Shown one piece after another: positions 56,414 to 63,729 of a DNA stretch of 64,000 bases. The position numbers and the translations under genes were made by a program. The stretch spans positions 23,624 through 87,623 of the forward strand of contig CACGKI010000004.1 of NCBI GenBank assembly GCA_902573565.1. Direction: 5' to 3'. Source of the stretch: an uncultured Prochlorococcus sp. Lineage in GTDB: Bacteria > Cyanobacteriota > Cyanobacteriia > PCC-6307 > Cyanobiaceae. Position 1 is the stretch's first letter. The number at the start of each line of letters is the position of its first letter. The notes under the pieces were generated by a model. The model did not search any database and was not told where the DNA came from. It was given only the letters and a program-made list of their open reading frames with translations.

Positions 56414-56797
56414 TCACTTGTCTTTTCGCCACAAACTCCTCCCTTTAATAAGATCCTCTATATTTGGCCAAGCTGCTATTAATTCTTTAAGTGCTTTTCT
56501 ATTAGGAGTATAAAAAACACAAGACAATGCGCTTATTACATAAAGTACGAACCATAACTTACTTTCTGAATAAGCTAAAAACAAAGAAAAAAGAAAACTT
56601 CCAATAAAGAAAAAGAAGAATAACCTATTTACAATCTCTAATGGAGTTCTTTTTAGTCTGTAAAATTTAGTTTTTTTTATGCCTAGTTGAGAATCCTTCA
56701 AAAATTTACTTTCGTATGAATTAATTATTTCTTCTTCTAGAACTTTTTCGTACTCTAAATTATCAATTGGATCACTATCATCCTTTTTATTTATCAT
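56414..56797 (-). CDS. Hypothetical membrane protein, 127 aa
   Basis: Acidic cytoplasmic N-terminus (MINKKDDSDPIDNLEYEKV), then two TM helices (about 62-82 and 85-103) with a Phe run (RLFFFFFIGSFLFSLFLA), and a C-terminal helix ending KGRSLWRKDK. An in-frame TTG at 56806 is possible, but ATG 56797 is preferred. No family recognised. Confidence 0.6.
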   Translation of the reverse strand: MINKKDDSDPIDNLEYEKVLEEEIINSYESKFLKDSQLGIKKTKFYRLKRTPLEIVNRLFFFFFIGSFLFSLFLAYSESKLWFVLYVISALSCVFYTPNRKALKELIAAWPNIEDLIKGRSLWRKDK

Positions 56798-57079
56798 TGG
56801 TGCCAATACAGTACAAATATATTAACTAATTTAAGGTATTTTAAAAAGTATCAAATTTTATATCTCAAAAGAAGCTATACGAATAGATCATGGTTTTGAA
56901 AATACTTCAAGATTGTCTTATTTATAAAAGATAAATTAGTCAAAATATTCTTTTTAATTTTCCCAAATCTTTCGCTCATTTAAAACACTCACTTTTATAA
57001 ACTTCATAGCATTAATTAAATTGGGAGGCAATATCTAAATCTAGAGTTAAAATAGTTGTTAGTTTTAATAATAATCTAT

Positions 57080-57391
57080 ATGCAAAGGTATTTGATTTCC
57101 TACGAGTTTACCGATGGCGAGGATCAAGAAGAAGGGGCAGAAATGCTAATTAATTGGTACGAATCAGGTGGTCCCCAAAACAGACCTGAAAACTATGAGG
57201 TTCATTCTTGGATTTTTATGGTTCAAAATGGAATTGGACATTCTGTAGTGAGTGCAGATTGTCTAGAGACAATTTGGAAGCAATGGCATCCCTGGAGAAG
57301 GTTAATGGATATTAGTATTCAGCCATGTATGGATCTTGATGAGACAGTGGGATTATTCAAAAAACAAAAAATGAATACTCGGATAGTCTAA
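57080..57391 (+). CDS. DUF3303-like protein, 103 aa
   Basis: Small alpha/beta protein MQRYLISYEFTDGEDQEEGA... with WYESGG, SVVSADCLETIWKQWHPW and a late ISIQPCMDLDETV; the layout resembles the DUF3303/dimeric ferredoxin-like small proteins. ATG 57080 is chosen over the upstream TTG at 57056, which adds a hydrophobic octamer not typical of the fold. Function unknown. Confidence 0.65.
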   Translation: MQRYLISYEFTDGEDQEEGAEMLINWYESGGPQNRPENYEVHSWIFMVQNGIGHSVVSADCLETIWKQWHPWRRLMDISIQPCMDLDETVGLFKKQKMNTRIV

Positions 57392-57486
57392 AAGTATTTC
57401 TTACTCCTAACTATAAATTTATTTTTAGTAGCACCTAATACTACATACATATTTTACTGCGTTAAAAAGGATAAGATTTATTTGCC

Positions 57487-57681
57487 ATGATGAATGATTC
57501 TTATCACATTTACTTCAAAGGAGAAATTCTTTTCAAGAATTTAAGTAAAGAAGAATTCGAATTTGTTTGGGGGAAACTTTATACATCTTACATAAATGCC
57601 CTGAATAAAGATCTAACCTACGAATTAATTAGCGAAAACAATATTATGGAGCCTGCCTTTAACCTTGAACCATCTTACTAA
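57487..57681 (+). CDS. Hypothetical protein, 64 aa
   Basis: MMNDSYHIYFKGEILFKNLS..., short alpha/beta-looking protein with an EFEFVWGKLYTSYI helix. Two consecutive ATGs. Composition and codon use are normal; I recall this as a picocyanobacterial hypothetical. Confidence 0.55.
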   Translation: MMNDSYHIYFKGEILFKNLSKEEFEFVWGKLYTSYINALNKDLTYELISENNIMEPAFNLEPSY

Positions 57682-57701
57682 TTCAAGAACTAAATCCTAG
57701 A

Positions 57702-57944
57702 TCATGAATAAAACAAAAAAAGCTGATCCTCCTTTATTTTGAGGTATTCTTTCTCTTCTTTAGTTATATCCAAAGCTATTTTGTTTGCCTCAATTTTGAC
57801 ATTCGAACTATAAGTTTCAAAGTTCTTCTCTCCTTTAAATAGTGCAACAATGCCAATATCTGTTATGAACCAAATAAAATGGTCAGTTTCTCCAATTGGA
57901 TCCTCTTTTAAAGAGTCAATAATCAGAACACATGTTGAATCCAT
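57702..57944 (-). CDS. Hypothetical protein, 80 aa
   Basis: Soluble protein MDSTCVLIIDSLKEDPIGET..., alternating hydrophobic strands and charged loops, ending EDQLFLFYS. ATG start. Convergent with the 64-residue gene. No family recognised. Confidence 0.52.
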   Translation of the reverse strand: MDSTCVLIIDSLKEDPIGETDHFIWFITDIGIVALFKGEKNFETYSSNVKIEANKIALDITKEEKEYLKIKEDQLFLFYS

Positions 57945-57970
57945 TTAATTATTCTGTGAGTGATGTTTAA

Positions 57971-58204
57971 TTACCCCCCATTGCAATACCTCACGGCCTC
58001 AGAATTGGTTTTACCCTCTTCAATAATTTCGGCAACACATTTATTGAAAAGTTTAGACTCTTTTTTTAATGAACAGAATCCAAAAGCAATTGCAGCTAAA
58101 GCTATTGCAGATACGAAACTAGAACCAAGTTGAATAAAACCATAGGCAAACATAATGTTTGTCTTTCCAGAACATTTTTTTGAGTCCTTTTTTTCTTCTG
58201 TCAT
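57971..58204 (-). CDS. Small membrane protein, 77 aa
   Basis: MTEEKKDSKKCSGKTNIMFA..., one TM helix (about 19-45) and a soluble tail with two cysteines (LFNKCVAEII and VRYCNGG). ATG 58204 preferred over a TTG 24 bases upstream. Unknown function. Confidence 0.52.
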   Translation of the reverse strand: MTEEKKDSKKCSGKTNIMFAYGFIQLGSSFVSAIALAAIAFGFCSLKKESKLFNKCVAEIIEEGKTNSEAVRYCNGG

Positions 58205-58736
58205 TTTTAAATTTTTTAGCTTACCCAAACATATTTGATTAATTTTAGATTAGAGAAATATTTCCATAGAGAAAACCGAATTAAATTTTTTTGACCACTA
58301 AGGCAAAAATATAAAATTTCAAGTTTAGATTGATTTTTCTTCACTTTAATTTTCAAATTGATACATCAAGAATAAAAACTTTTATAATTTTTTATCAACA
58401 TGAGCTTCTGGAATAGATTTTTTATCTTTTTTTAAAAAGTAATGATCCCGCTGTAATAACAAGTGATTATGATACTTTTTAAACTATATTTATCTTTTTT
58501 TTAATGAAGTATTAATACTTAAACTTTTTCCAGAAAAGCTTGTTTTGATAATGCTCCCGAAGAGTTATCCACTTTTTATGGGTTTTTCAACAGGGTTTTC
58601 CACAATATGTTGATTAAATTTGAATTTCTATGTGCAAAATAAAATATTATCTTTTTTTATGAAAAAGCAATCCACATTTTTTTTGTGGGATCAGTAAGAT
58701 TTTGTTGAATTATTCGGTTTAAAATTTTTAATTCGT
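58205..58736. other. AT-rich intergenic region with a DnaA-box-like cluster
   Basis: No convincing gene in 532 bases. It holds a 14-bp perfect palindrome AAGTATTAATACTT (58507-58520), then TTATCCACT (58565-58573), TTTTCAACA (58584-58592), TTTTCCACA (58596-58604), CAATCCACA (58668-58676) and, on the minus strand, GATCCCACA (58684-58692). These resemble the DnaA box TTwTCCACA. Confidence 0.45.
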
Positions 58737-58862
58737 ATGTATCTGAATAAAAATAAAAATGATTTAATTCCTGAAATTAAAAAGAATACAAAAAAATCAA
58801 AGTTTGACGTTCTTACTAATGAAAAAGATTTTTTAGTAAAAAACCTCAAAAAGGCTGGATGA
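58737..58862 (+). CDS. Possible small basic protein, 41 aa
   Basis: ORF MYLNKNKNDLIPEIKKNTKK..., lysine/asparagine-rich, ending DFLVKNLKKAG. ATG start, TGA stop. Begins 44 bases after the DnaA-box-like cluster. It resembles other short lysine-rich ORFs here (for example 62678-62851). Moderate to low support. Confidence 0.4.
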   Translation: MYLNKNKNDLIPEIKKNTKKSKFDVLTNEKDFLVKNLKKAG

Positions 58863-59154
58863 TATTTACTAAATCTCTAAATATTTTTTTAAAAAATAAA
58901 TTTTCTAAATTTCTTTCTAATAAAAAACAATTTTTTCATGAATGATCAAGCACAGGCTTTCTAGTGCATCAAATATAAAATTTATATTAAATATCTAAAT
59001 TAATACTCTGGATACTAAACGTATAGGAAAAATACTAGTTATATTAACTAAATCTCAGAAAGAGATCAGTTTAAAAATATAAATGGAAATTTCCTAGTTT
59101 TTTTAATTACATAAACACCTATTTTCCATAATTTGCATATTTGTTTCAATAAAA
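58863..59154. other. Intergenic region with nothing recognised
   Basis: 292 AT-rich bases between two small ORFs. No open frame of useful length, tRNA or strong hairpin seen; the promoter of the zinc-ribbon gene at 59155 should lie at the right end. Confidence 0.5.
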
Positions 59155-59406
59155 ATGAATACAAAAGAACTAAAAGTTAATTATAAAAAGCTTTTAAACA
59201 AAGCTTCTCAAGCAATCGGGCGTAAAGAAACTGTTTCTTATCTAAATCGCGCTGCTAAAATCAAGTCAAAACTCTACACAACTACCAAAGTAAATTGCTT
59301 CAGATGTAAAGGAGCTGGGTTTTTAAGGGTTTCATTAGATGAAACTAAAACCTGTTTATCTTGTTTTGGGAAGGGCTTCTTAATTAAAGAATATCAGCAG
59401 CTTTAA
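59155..59406 (+). CDS. Small DnaJ-type zinc-finger protein, 83 aa
   Basis: Basic helical N-terminal half (about 1-45), then CFRCKGAGFLRVS...TCLSCFGKGF: two CxxC.GxG repeats as in one half of the DnaJ cysteine-rich domain, sufficient for one zinc. No J domain. Such short proteins in photosynthetic organisms sometimes act in thiol or assembly chaperoning, which is only a suggestion here. Confidence 0.65.
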   Translation: MNTKELKVNYKKLLNKASQAIGRKETVSYLNRAAKIKSKLYTTTKVNCFRCKGAGFLRVSLDETKTCLSCFGKGFLIKEYQQL

Positions 59407-59423
59407 AAAAAATTGATTTAAAA

Positions 59424-59579
59424 ATGAAAGATCTCATTCAAACACATAAAAAATTAATTAAAACAGTAAAAGAACAAATGGGGTTTTCAGACTATGGTAT
59501 GTACTGGCTAGCTTTCTTGGAAGGGGGATTAACTGTTTGGTTGCTTGATAGAATATTTTTTCACTGGTTAAAGTTTTAA
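59424..59579 (+). CDS. Small membrane protein, 51 aa
   Basis: MKDLIQTHKKLIKTVKEQMG..., a helical head followed by a hydrophobic segment with tryptophans (YWLAFLEGGLTVWLLDRIFF). ATG start 17 bases after the zinc-finger gene; likely same transcript. First of a series of short membrane ORFs. Confidence 0.55.
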   Translation: MKDLIQTHKKLIKTVKEQMGFSDYGMYWLAFLEGGLTVWLLDRIFFHWLKF

Positions 59580-59671
59580 TTTATATTTTTTATCAAAAGA
59601 ATTCTGAAGCTATTAAATAAATGAAATTATCGAAACCATTTAAAAAGTTGTAGCATAGTAAAAAAAAAAAT

Positions 59672-59899
59672 ATGCAATTATTGGGATTAATTCTTCTTCT
59701 AGCGAGTAGCTGGTATTTATGGAAATTAACATCAAACTTTCTTGATGAACCAACAAAAAAAGAAATCTCAAATAATTTTAATAATCTCAAAAATAAATTC
59801 AATGAGGGGAAACAAAATTTTTCTAAAGCAAAAATAAGAGAAGCTTGGCAAAAATACAAAGAAGAAGGCGGAGCCTTATCTAATAAAGACAAAAGCTAA
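59672..59899 (+). CDS. Single-TM protein with charged tail, 75 aa
   Basis: N-terminal TM helix (LLGLILLLASSWYLWKL) followed by a long charged helix (residues about 28-70) in the cytoplasm. ATG start. Its stop shares a base with the ATG of the next ORF (TAATG), so they are coupled. Confidence 0.6.
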   Translation: MQLLGLILLLASSWYLWKLTSNFLDEPTKKEISNNFNNLKNKFNEGKQNFSKAKIREAWQKYKEEGGALSNKDKS

Positions 59900-60153
59900 T
59901 GGATTTTTTCATTATTACAAGTTTTACTAAAGATATTTCTAGAGTTGATCTAATAGGGATTTTGTTAGGTCACTTTATTTTTGCTATTGCATTGACAAAG
60001 CTTTTAGATTGGAGCTGGTTGAAGGACCTCATGAGTGAAGAAGATAAATTAAGGATGCTAAAAAGTTATACATGGAAAGACTTATTAGTTGATGGAGCAA
60101 TTGTTACGGTAGTTCTAGGAATAATCTTTTTAATAATTAGCATTTTTCTATAA
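59899..60153 (+). CDS. Two-TM protein, 84 aa
   Basis: Two hydrophobic helices (about 17-36 and 64-84) joined by a charged loop (DLMSEEDKLRMLKSYTWKD). Starts on the stop of the upstream ORF and is directly followed (TAAATG) by the next one. No family recognised. Confidence 0.6.
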   Translation: MDFFIITSFTKDISRVDLIGILLGHFIFAIALTKLLDWSWLKDLMSEEDKLRMLKSYTWKDLLVDGAIVTVVLGIIFLIISIFL

Positions 60154-60243
60154 ATGAACGTAACTTACTTACTTTTAGTTTTTTTAATGATCTCAATTGT
60201 GATTTTCACTCAAATAATAAATTCCTCCGCTAAATCACAATAA
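60154..60243 (+). CDS. Tiny single-TM protein, 29 aa
   Basis: MNVTYLLLVFLMISIVIFTQ... with one TM helix and a short polar end. It lies exactly between two ORFs with no spacer on either side (TAAATG at both junctions), which supports translation. Confidence 0.5.
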   Translation: MNVTYLLLVFLMISIVIFTQIINSSAKSQ

Positions 60244-60345
60244 ATGACAGAAGTAACTAGCAATTCCTCAACTGGATGGTATTTAATAGCTTTGGTAAGC
60301 ACTATATCTTTTTTAGCATTAATATATTTTGGCCAAAAAAAATAG
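60244..60345 (+). CDS. Tiny single-TM protein, 33 aa
   Basis: MTEVTSNSSTGWYLIALVST..., one TM helix ending YFGQKK. Starts directly after the previous stop. Last member of the cassette; a hairpin at 60380-60412 follows 34 bases on, though its T-run is on the other strand. Confidence 0.52.
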   Translation: MTEVTSNSSTGWYLIALVSTISFLALIYFGQKK

Positions 60346-60372
60346 CATACACTTTGAAAGATTATTTAAATT

Positions 60373-60412
60373 CATAAAAAAAGCTCTCCATCTCAAGAAG
60401 ATGCAGAGCTTT
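60373..60412 (-). terminator. Rho-independent terminator (minus strand)
   Basis: AAAGCTCT (60380-60387) pairs with AGAGCTTT (60405-60412) and CATCT (60389-60393) with AGATG (60399-60403), one C-C mismatch, 5-base loop. On the minus strand the stem is followed by an uninterrupted T run. It closes the small minus-strand gene starting at 60554 and may act weakly for the plus-strand cassette. Confidence 0.8.
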
Positions 60413-60431
60413 CAATTATTAAGTTACTGAT

Positions 60432-60554
60432 TTATATAAATCTGTTGATTATAAAACCTTTTTTCTTAATCAAAGAAAAAGAGACCGATGAATATGATGA
60501 AAATACTGAATTCACGGTCCCTTTGTTAACCGCATTTTTCGGTAGATACGACAA
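60432..60554 (-). CDS. 40-aa ORF with a perfect Shine-Dalgarno
   Basis: TTG-led ORF MSYLPKNAVNKGTVNSVFSS..., Ser-rich in the middle and Lys/Ile-rich at the end, TAA stop. AAAGGAGGTGAT lies 3 bases upstream of the start (GGAGG 7 bases away), exact complement of the 16S 3' end, very unusual in this window. A rho-independent terminator follows 20 bases after the stop. Early codons (TCG, CCG, GCG, ACC) are richer in G+C than the surroundings. Unknown protein, or an RNA element. Confidence 0.5.
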   Translation of the reverse strand: MSYLPKNAVNKGTVNSVFSSYSSVSFSLIKKKGFIINRFI

Positions 60555-60557
60555 TGA

Positions 60558-60569
60558 ATCACCTCCTTT
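60558..60569 (-). promoter_or_regulatory. Perfect 12-base Shine-Dalgarno
   Basis: Minus strand AAAGGAGGTGAT; the plus strand therefore reads ATCACCTCCTTT, the same as the bacterial 16S rRNA 3' end. No other gene in the window was seen with such a site. Confidence 0.7.
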
Positions 60570-60686
60570 ACTAATGTTTTCTTAAAGATAACTAAAAGAA
60601 TTAAACAAGGAAAGAAATTCATTAAAAATTTAAAATTTTTTTAACAAATTAACGATATCAATCTCTTAAATCCAAAAGTAAAGATA

Positions 60687-61352
60687 TTACCAGGGCAAAA
60701 CTTCTCCGTTGGCATGCCAAAACGTACCCGAGTTATTTTTATTTAAAGAATCAATACGTTTTAAAAGGCCATTTGCTGATTCTTCAGGACTAATACCATT
60801 TCTTGTAAAGCCAGTCATTCTTGTACTTACTAACCCAGGATGCAAAATAGCTACATAAATATCTTCTCTTGATAAATCTAGGGAAAGTGATTTTGCCGCC
60901 ATGGACAAGGCTACCTTAGACATCCTGTAACCATAAGAACTTCCAGATGTATTATCTTCAATAGATCCCATTCTACTTGTAATAAAAGCAATTTTAGAAG
61001 ATCTTTTTAAAAGATGTTTAAGTGATTGAGTCATACATATTGGGCTCAACGCATTGACTTCAAATTGCCGCAATATACTTTTTTTATCCAAGTTTTCGAA
61101 AGAATTAAATTCATAAATTCCTGCATTATGAATTAAGCAATCTAATTTAATTCCAGATAGTTTTTTATACAAATTTGTTGCCGACTCATCAGAAGAAATT
61201 TCTATATTCTCTTCAATTCTCACTCCTAAATCTCTAAGTTCTTTTGAAGCTTTCCTACACGTTGCAATTACGTTATCTCCCCTCTTATGAATTTGCCTGC
61301 ATAGTTCTAATCCAATACCCCTATTTGATCCTGTAATTAGATAAGTAGACAT
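60687..61352 (-). CDS. Short-chain dehydrogenase/reductase (C-factor-like)
   Basis: 221-residue NAD(P)-binding SDR: TGSNRGIGLELCRQ (TGxxxGIG) at residues about 7-20, NAG in LIHNAGIYEF, catalytic Ser in SRMGSIEDNTSG, YxxxK in YGYRMSKVAL, and PG in LHPGLVST. Length and LHPGLVSTRMTG fit the carbonyl reductase/C-factor group. Substrate unknown. Ends 118 bases before the Shine-Dalgarno of the minus-strand 40-codon ORF. Confidence 0.9.
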   Translation of the reverse strand: MSTYLITGSNRGIGLELCRQIHKRGDNVIATCRKASKELRDLGVRIEENIEISSDESATNLYKKLSGIKLDCLIHNAGIYEFNSFENLDKKSILRQFEVNALSPICMTQSLKHLLKRSSKIAFITSRMGSIEDNTSGSSYGYRMSKVALSMAAKSLSLDLSREDIYVAILHPGLVSTRMTGFTRNGISPEESANGLLKRIDSLNKNNSGTFWHANGEVLPW

Positions 61353-61525
61353 CTCTAAACTAAAAAATAAAAATTAATCTAAATCCAAATATAAAAAAAA
61401 CACAGGAGAAAAAGAATAAATTTATAAAATTCCTTATAATATTTTTTAAGGTTATGATAGGTTGTAATATATAAAAGATTTTATATAAGAAAGTAAAGAT
61501 ATTTTTTTTCGTCAAAATTTAATGT

Positions 61526-61732
61526 ATGGAAATCTTCAATCAAGAATTTATACAAGAGATTATTAGATTAACGTGGAGGAATCCTGCTTTCATGGCTATA
61601 GCTATTGCATTAGTTTGGCTTATCCCACAATTATTTTTAAGAAAAATAATGGCAAAAAAATATGAAAGAAGAAAAATAGAAATTCAGAAAAATAAAATTC
61701 AGAAGCTTTACCCAACTAATACTCCTAAATAA
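61526..61732 (+). CDS. Single-TM protein, 68 aa
   Basis: MEIFNQEFIQEIIRLTWRNP..., TM helix (about 20-38, AFMAIAIALVWLIPQLFL), then a strongly basic tail (RKIMAKKYERRKIEIQK). ATG start. Type and charge pattern suggest the tail is cytoplasmic. Not recognised. Confidence 0.58.
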   Translation: MEIFNQEFIQEIIRLTWRNPAFMAIAIALVWLIPQLFLRKIMAKKYERRKIEIQKNKIQKLYPTNTPK

Positions 61733-61793
61733 GATGTTTATTTATAGAATTATCTAATGAATCAAAAAAATACTTTTTGAATATAAGTAAAAT

Positions 61794-61985
61794 ATGACCT
61801 ACAAAATAATTAGAATTGATGGGAAAGACGATGAATTAACCGCTCAAAATTTTGATAAGTATTCAGATGCATACGATTTGTTAGAGGAACTATATGGTGA
61901 TTTATGTTGTTCAGATGCTGATTATGGAGACATAACCTATTACGATATTGTGGAAAATAATTTAAAAGATATTAATGAAGAATAA
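61794..61985 (+). CDS. Acidic hypothetical protein, 63 aa
   Basis: MTYKIIRIDGKDDELTAQNF..., strongly acidic, with LYGDLCCSDADYGDITYYDIV. Its end overlaps the next ORF by 11 bases, so the pair is probably translated together. I recall this acidic short protein type in picocyanobacteria; function unknown. Confidence 0.58.
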   Translation: MTYKIIRIDGKDDELTAQNFDKYSDAYDLLEELYGDLCCSDADYGDITYYDIVENNLKDINEE

Positions 61986-62184
61986 AAAATGGGTTCCCTC
62001 CCAAGAAGAAAATTTAGGGGTAATAACGAGTGTATATGAATTCATTAAAGAAGAGCTTTCAGAACTTCAAAAAGAAACTGGATGTCCCGATTCCTTTATT
62101 TATGATTTTGTTGGCAAGATTCAGAATGAATGGCATCCTGAATCTTGCCAGTCCATAATTAGAAACAATAAAAAGAAAAATTAG
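61975..62184 (+). CDS. Hypothetical protein, 69 aa
   Basis: MKNKKWVPSQEENLGVITSV..., helical, with ETGCPDSFIYDFVGKIQNEW and a lysine-rich end. Begins inside the previous gene. No family recognised. Confidence 0.55.
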   Translation: MKNKKWVPSQEENLGVITSVYEFIKEELSELQKETGCPDSFIYDFVGKIQNEWHPESCQSIIRNNKKKN

Positions 62185-62254
62185 AAAATATTAAATCTTC
62201 AACTCAAATTTATAAAACTTCTTTAATATGATTTGAATCTAAAAATTTCAAAGC

Positions 62255-62341
62255 ATGATTATTAGAATACTAGGTATCGTACTTATCCTTGGTACGATTG
62301 CATATTATGGTTTAGTTTTGACTGGGCAAAGCAACCTTTAG
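62255..62341 (+). CDS. Tiny single-TM protein, 28 aa
   Basis: MIIRILGIVLILGTIAYYGL..., nearly all one TM helix, ending TGQSNL. ATG start. It lies between two better-supported short genes; size is in the range of photosystem/b6f minor subunits but it matches none I know. Confidence 0.45.
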   Translation: MIIRILGIVLILGTIAYYGLVLTGQSNL

Positions 62342-62365
62342 TTTTTTTAACTTTTAAAATTTCTC

Positions 62366-62578
62366 ATGAAATGGCCTCCTACTCTTTGTTGGACAGCACC
62401 AAAAACTATTAATGGTAATAGGCATTTCCAAGTTAAAGCTTATGGTGGTAAAAATGAAGATAGATGGGTTGATATTTTTCCTACCAAAAATAAAAAAGAT
62501 ATTAAAAGGATCTCATGGGCAAAGCTAAAATCAGAATGGACTTCAGGATGGTTAATGCTCCCTAAAGATAAAGATTAA
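62366..62578 (+). CDS. TIGR02450-like Trp-rich small protein, 70 aa
   Basis: Trp-rich protein MKWPPTLCWTAPKTINGNRH... with RWVDIFPTKNKKD and LKSEWTSGWLML. The spacing of WTA...HF.V...W...L...W..GW fits the TIGR02450 family of small tryptophan-rich proteins, common in marine bacteria and without known function. Confidence 0.62.
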   Translation: MKWPPTLCWTAPKTINGNRHFQVKAYGGKNEDRWVDIFPTKNKKDIKRISWAKLKSEWTSGWLMLPKDKD

Positions 62579-62677
62579 TTTGTTTATGTAAACAATTATT
62601 ATTAACCAGAAAAATGTAAAAAATAATACCTAATACAAAAAAAATAACTTCTAAAATTTTTAAAAAATCAGTTCAAT

Positions 62678-62851
62678 ATGAATCCAGAACCGAAGAAAAA
62701 ACTCCCTAATAAAAAAATTATAGGTTCAGCAAAATTTGAAGCTAAAGAGCAATTCACTAAATCTGCATTAGAAAATTTAAAAACAGAAAATGAAAGACTT
62801 GTTAATTCACTAAAAAAATCTGGGGAAATTAAAGAATCAAAAAGAAAATAG
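62678..62851 (+). CDS. Small basic protein, 57 aa
   Basis: MNPEPKKKLPNKKIIGSAKF..., a lysine-rich N-terminus, then a charged amphipathic helix (ALENLKTENERLVNSLKK) and a basic end. ATG start. Possibly nucleic-acid binding by composition only. Confidence 0.5.
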   Translation: MNPEPKKKLPNKKIIGSAKFEAKEQFTKSALENLKTENERLVNSLKKSGEIKESKRK

Positions 62852-62902
62852 AATTACAGTATTAAAAATTTTTTATTATTATAATAATTTATAGATTGAG
62901 AA

Positions 62903-63022
62903 ATGATTGAAAAAATCTCCTTAGCAAATTCTCATTTACCTCAACTTATTGGGTTCGTACTCATGTCAATTGGTTATACATTAGGCAATAAATTTTACCT
63001 GCCGGAAATCAAACAAAAGTAG
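62903..63022 (+). CDS. Tiny membrane protein, 39 aa
   Basis: MIEKISLANSHLPQLIGFVL..., one TM helix (about 13-28) and a polar end (NKFYLPEIKQK). ATG start, TAG stop. Unrecognised. Confidence 0.45.
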   Translation: MIEKISLANSHLPQLIGFVLMSIGYTLGNKFYLPEIKQK

Positions 63023-63377
63023 TGATTTTTAGTCATTAATAGTTGATTTTATATAAATAACATCGAAAATATATTCCTACTAAAAAATTAAATAATCTAT
63101 CTAACTTGGAGAAACAAGACTATAAAGCAATTTTATAATTAGATGAAGACTATTCTTTAGATATAACTGTTACATAAATGTAACATAAAAGGCATTAAAA
63201 AATATGAAATCAAAAGAAAAGGTAAGGATTCATACTAATTTTTTTTAGATATGTTACATTCATTAATAATTAAAGTTAGAGTTTCCTCTGTAAATAAACA
63301 GAAACAAGGAAATGTTTAATACATACAAACGTCGTTTACTGTTTGGATTACTAACAGATCACATATAAAATCTAAAA
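63023..63377. other. Upstream region of the hli gene
   Basis: 355 bases without a convincing gene. Holds the palindrome TGTTACAT-AA-ATGTAACA (63168-63185), a third TGTTACAT half-site (63252-63259), and two very short ATG frames (14 codons from 63204; 18 codons from 63312, MFNTYKRRLLFGLLTDHI) that end just before hli and could be leader peptides. Confidence 0.4.
63168..63185. promoter_or_regulatory. Perfect palindrome TGTTACAT-AA-ATGTAACA
   Basis: 8-bp arms with a 2-base spacer, operator-like, about 190 bases before the hli gene. A single half-site TGTTACAT recurs at 63252-63259. It does not fit the NtcA consensus GTA-N8-TAC. Binding factor unknown. Confidence 0.5.
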
Positions 63378-63632
63378 ATGGATGCTCTTACTAGTTTTAT
63401 AGTTGTTATCGTCGCAATTACAATACAATTCTCTTTATACGCCATCAAAAGGTTACAGGAACCTTTAGAACCAAATTATCTGATAGATAAAAATTCGAAG
63501 AAAATTAAAAACTATATGGGTAAATTTTGGAAAAATGCCGAAATAACAAATGGGAGATTAGCTATGATTGGTTTTTTGGCTTTGATAATAAACTACGGGT
63601 TTTTTGGGTGGATAATACCTGGTTTTATTTAA
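63378..63632 (+). CDS. hli: High-light inducible protein (chlorophyll a/b-binding family)
   Basis: 84-residue HLIP. N-terminal extension with an extra hydrophobic helix (about 5-22), then the pigment-binding helix signature KNAEITNGRLAMIGFLAL (E and N/R chlorophyll ligands) at about residues 52-69 and an end YGFFGWIIPGF. Protects photosystems under light and nutrient stress. Longer than the shortest HLIPs because of the extra N-terminal segment. In Prochlorococcus such genes often sit in variable regions. Confidence 0.9.
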   Translation: MDALTSFIVVIVAITIQFSLYAIKRLQEPLEPNYLIDKNSKKIKNYMGKFWKNAEITNGRLAMIGFLALIINYGFFGWIIPGFI

Positions 63633-63729
63633 AGTATCAATACATTAAAGTCCTAAAGAAAGATAAATCTCCCGTTCAAAACAAACTCTCCTTTTTATAA
63701 AAAAATTTTTATTATGAGTAAAAAAGCAA

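Noticed and set aside
60475..60525. GACCG...CGGTC hairpin at 60483-60520 as a terminator
   Set aside because: On the minus strand it is followed by a T-rich tract, but it lies inside the 40-codon ORF and the stem is interrupted; the hairpin at 60380-60412 is the better terminator.
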